A stretch of DNA of 7,552 bases from positions 1-7,552 of the forward strand of contig JAFQEB010000088.1 in assembly GCA_017399225.1 (NCBI GenBank). Direction: 5' to 3'. The notes beneath the pieces are model-generated. The model saw only the letters and a list, made by a program, of their open reading frames with translations. It was not told the origin of the DNA and did no database searches. Source of the DNA: Clostridia bacterium (GTDB lineage: Bacteria; Bacillota_A; Clostridia; Christensenellales; Aristaeellaceae). Numbering within the stretch: the first letter of the stretch is position 1; each line of letters starts with the position of its first letter. Below, piece by piece: positions 6,361-7,552 of this stretch. The translations under genes and the position numbers were made by a program.

Positions 6361-6373
6361 ATACAGTAAATTC

Positions 6374-6421
6374 AAGCAGTTATGGCTTGAAGGGAAACCT
6401 TCAAGTACATAGCTGCTTTTT
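6374..6421 (+). terminator. Large terminator hairpin directly in front of tnpV
   Basis: Arms at 6374-6393 and 6398-6418 pair as AAGCAG / CTGCTT, a U-G, TATG / CATA, a small internal loop, and CTTGAAGG / CCTTCAAG, around a GAAA loop closed by G-C. The stem runs directly into a short T-run (6417-6421). It ends 28 bases before the tnpV ATG. It could end the DUF4160-DUF2442 transcript or act as an attenuator for tnpV: GCTGC of the right arm (6412-6416) can instead pair with GCAGC (6427-6431). Confidence 0.8.
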
Positions 6422-6449
6422 CTATTGCAGCAGAAAGCGAGGATACCCT

Positions 6450-6800
6450 ATGAAACTGACCTATCGCCGCTGCGGAGACTACTACCTGCCCAACATCGGC
6501 ATTCCTGCCGAGGACATGCGCCCGCTTGGCAAGTACGGCAGAATGCGCATGCGATATCTACGCAAGCATCGTTCTCTCTTGTTCAATCAGCTCCTGCTGT
6601 CCGGCAAGCTCATGAAACACCTGTACAGCATTGACGATGCCTGCCAGGAACGTTTCGATCTGCTGATCCCGCAGATGAAAGCAGCTGAGGGTGTCACCGA
6701 AGAGCTGAAAGCAGCCGACCAGATGGAGTGGATGCGCCGCATGAACAGTATCCATCATCGTATCGAAGAAATGCTGCTGGATGAGCTGATCTATGACTGA
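6450..6800 (+). CDS. tnpV: Transposon-encoded protein TnpV
   Basis: This 116-residue protein matches the TnpV family of clostridial mobilisable and conjugative elements (first described in Tn4451). Seen here are MKLTYRRCGDYYLPN at the start, GKYGRMRMRYLRKH (28-41), the FNQLLLSGKL-KHL block (46-60), GVTEELKAADQMEWMRRMN (81-99) and the C-terminal EEMLLDELIYD. It is highly charged and helical, with no membrane segment. The family's role is not settled; an accessory DNA-processing or regulatory function is often supposed. ATG 6450 is chosen because GAGGA (6439-6443) is 6 bases upstream and family members start MKLTY. A TTG further upstream in the same frame lies inside the terminator hairpin. The next gene starts 26 bases after the stop and probably shares the transcript. 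Confidence 0.88.
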   Translation: MKLTYRRCGDYYLPNIGIPAEDMRPLGKYGRMRMRYLRKHRSLLFNQLLLSGKLMKHLYSIDDACQERFDLLIPQMKAAEGVTEELKAADQMEWMRRMNSIHHRIEEMLLDELIYD

Positions 6801-6826
6801 CATAACTCAATGGTTTGGAGGTACAC

Positions 6827-7126
6827 ATGAAGAAACTGCTCAAGCTGCCCCTTCGTATAGCTGCTCTGCCCATCATTGCGCTGCTGCTGATGTTTCAGTT
6901 AATTTCATCCATAATTGTTGGATTAACCTCCGTAGCAACCAATCTGCTCGCAATGGTGTTCTTCCTCGGTTCCGTTGCAGGCTGGATTGCCAACGCTCCC
7001 AGCGGCCTGATCTTCCAGATAGTTGGCCTTGGGATCTTCTTCGCCTTTGCGCCGCACATCGCCGGATGGCTGCTGGAGAAGGTAACAGACCTCACGCTTG
7101 GTCTTCTGGATTTTCTGTTAGCCTGA
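6827..7126 (+). CDS. Small membrane protein, CD1845-family-like, of integrative elements
   Basis: This 99-residue, very hydrophobic protein has a short basic N terminus (MKKLLKLPLR) and likely three membrane segments at about 11-34, 36-54 and 61-82, then an amphipathic tail ending LLDFLLA. Composition, length and layout (LP-RI-A-P at the start, APHIAGWLLEKV--L---L-DF at the end) resemble the CD1845 family found in clostridial conjugative elements. This is recognition by eye, not a search result. It directly follows tnpV, which supports a mobile-element role at the cell membrane, though its function is unknown. GGAGGT (6817-6822) supports ATG 6827; a TTG at 6815 overlaps that site and is rejected as the start. 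Its stop lies 3 bases from the stop of the facing minus-strand gene. Confidence 0.75.
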   Translation: MKKLLKLPLRIAALPIIALLLMFQLISSIIVGLTSVATNLLAMVFFLGSVAGWIANAPSGLIFQIVGLGIFFAFAPHIAGWLLEKVTDLTLGLLDFLLA

Positions 7127-7129
7127 TCA

Positions 7130-7552
7130 TCAAGTTTTCTTGCTCGCCTTTTTCCGGCACTCGGCAGAACAGAAACGCGAATCTGCCCGCGGAGCATAAA
7201 ACGCCATGCGGCAATGCTCGCACAAGCTCATGGGATTCTTCGCGTCGGTCAATTTGACAGAGAACATGAACTTCACTGTCAGCATCAGCGAATGGAAATC
7301 CCACACGATGACCGGGTGCTCCCGCAGCGCCAGGTGATAGGTAGGCGCATTGCCCTCAAAACATGCAAGGCTCTTGCGGTACAAGTTCAGCCCATTCTCG
7401 TCCAGGATGTCCCGGTCTTCGTAATACAGGTATGTTGACATAAAGGTGAACGCCCAGTCGAGGAACACTTCCTTTAGCCACTCATAGGGTTCGCCGTAGC
7501 TGCGCATGAAGGAGATTGCCTTGGCGCGCGGATCATCACTAAAGGTTAGAGA
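7130..7552 (-). CDS. C-terminal part of a zinc-motif protein (DUF6076-like), cut by the window edge
   Basis: The minus-strand frame is open from the right edge to TGA at 7130-7132, showing 140 C-terminal residues. An internal ATG at 7507 lacks a ribosome binding site, and the frame continues upstream of it, so the true start is outside. The visible end carries a zinc-ribbon-like motif, CEHC (111-114) and FCSAEC (127-132), followed by a basic tail RKKASKKT. The spacing and aromatic residues (MAFYAPRADSRFCS) resemble small treble-clef or CGNR-type zinc motifs found in hypothetical clostridial proteins such as the DUF6076 group. The middle is rich in aromatic residues and looks globular and helical. 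It is convergent with the membrane-protein gene at 6827-7126, and no terminator hairpin separates them. Function is unknown; DNA or RNA binding would be a guess. Confidence 0.7.
   Translation of the reverse strand, partial: SLTFSDDPRAKAISFMRSYGEPYEWLKEVFLDWAFTFMSTYLYYEDRDILDENGLNLYRKSLACFEGNAPTYHLALREHPVIVWDFHSLMLTVKFMFSVKLTDAKNPMSLCEHCRMAFYAPRADSRFCSAECRKKASKKT

Larger units (their letters stand above)
6450..7126 (+). mobile_element. Probable fragment or edge of a clostridial integrative element
   Basis: Two adjacent genes (tnpV and a CD1845-like membrane protein) belong to families seen mainly on clostridial conjugative or mobilisable elements, and base composition here is closer to balanced than in the housekeeping genes. 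No recombinase, relaxase, terminal repeat or att site is visible, so the limits given are only those of the two genes. It may be a remnant or the end of an element extending past the right edge. Confidence 0.45.

Noticed and set aside
6226..6369. A 47-codon open frame (MVKTRCK...ESREIQ) through the structured region before tnpV
   Set aside because: No ribosome binding site precedes the ATG, the codon use is mixed, and the same bases are accounted for by paired arms. It could still be tested by ribosome profiling.
6374..6418. An IS200/IS605-type end hairpin or integron attC site
   Set aside because: The hairpin is followed by a T-run and a gene start, with no transposase, no TnpB and no attC core sites (GTTRRRY / RYYYAAC) in the right places. 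A terminator explains it better.
1..7552. tRNA, rRNA or CRISPR array
   Set aside because: No cloverleaf-like T-loop and acceptor pattern, no conserved rRNA sequence and no regularly spaced direct repeats were seen on either strand.

Overview
The window looks like chromosomal DNA from a high-GC member of Bacillota, class Clostridia, probably a gut anaerobe of the Oscillospiraceae/Christensenellaceae kind. The reasons are Clostridia-style metabolic proteins, strong AGGAGG ribosome binding sites, textbook sigma-A promoters, compact hairpin terminators, and a TnpV / CD1845-type gene pair typical of clostridial conjugative or integrative elements. No species can be named from the sequence alone.

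Left part (1-3754). The window opens inside an aconitate hydratase gene on the plus strand, with about 70 N-terminal residues lying outside. It ends at a strong hairpin shared with a convergent gene. Two minus-strand genes follow, each with its own promoter: a secreted protein of unknown family containing two copies of one domain (1774-2787), and an AraC-type regulator with a GyrI-like ligand-binding domain (2930-3754). The secreted-protein gene is clearly more AT-rich than its neighbours and may have been acquired.

Centre (3755-5528). A 236-base divergent intergenic region carries promoters in both directions and two perfect 7-bp-arm dyads, one over the -35 element and one just downstream of the predicted start of the plus-strand promoter. 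That promoter drives a single L-fucose/L-arabinose-isomerase-family gene with highly biased codons. The gene ends at a near-perfect intrinsic terminator, so it is a one-gene transcription unit, possibly controlled by the divergent AraC gene or by an unseen repressor.

Right part (5529-7552). Immediately after the terminator is a promoter for a two-gene DUF4160-DUF2442 operon, a pairing that resembles small toxin-antitoxin-like modules. A 248-base gap follows (6202-6449). It holds a region closed by an 8-bp GC-rich long-range stem with internal hairpins, and then a large terminator hairpin placed directly in front of tnpV. The terminator's right arm can also pair downstream, so a structured leader RNA or attenuator is plausible. 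tnpV is followed by a small CD1845-like membrane protein. Facing them is the C-terminal part of a CxxC...CxxxC zinc-motif protein that runs off the right edge. This end is probably the edge or a remnant of an integrative element, but no integrase or att site is visible.

Most notable for follow-up are the structured leader in front of tnpV, the duplicated-domain secreted protein, the dyads at the isomerase promoter, and the unresolved substrate of the isomerase.
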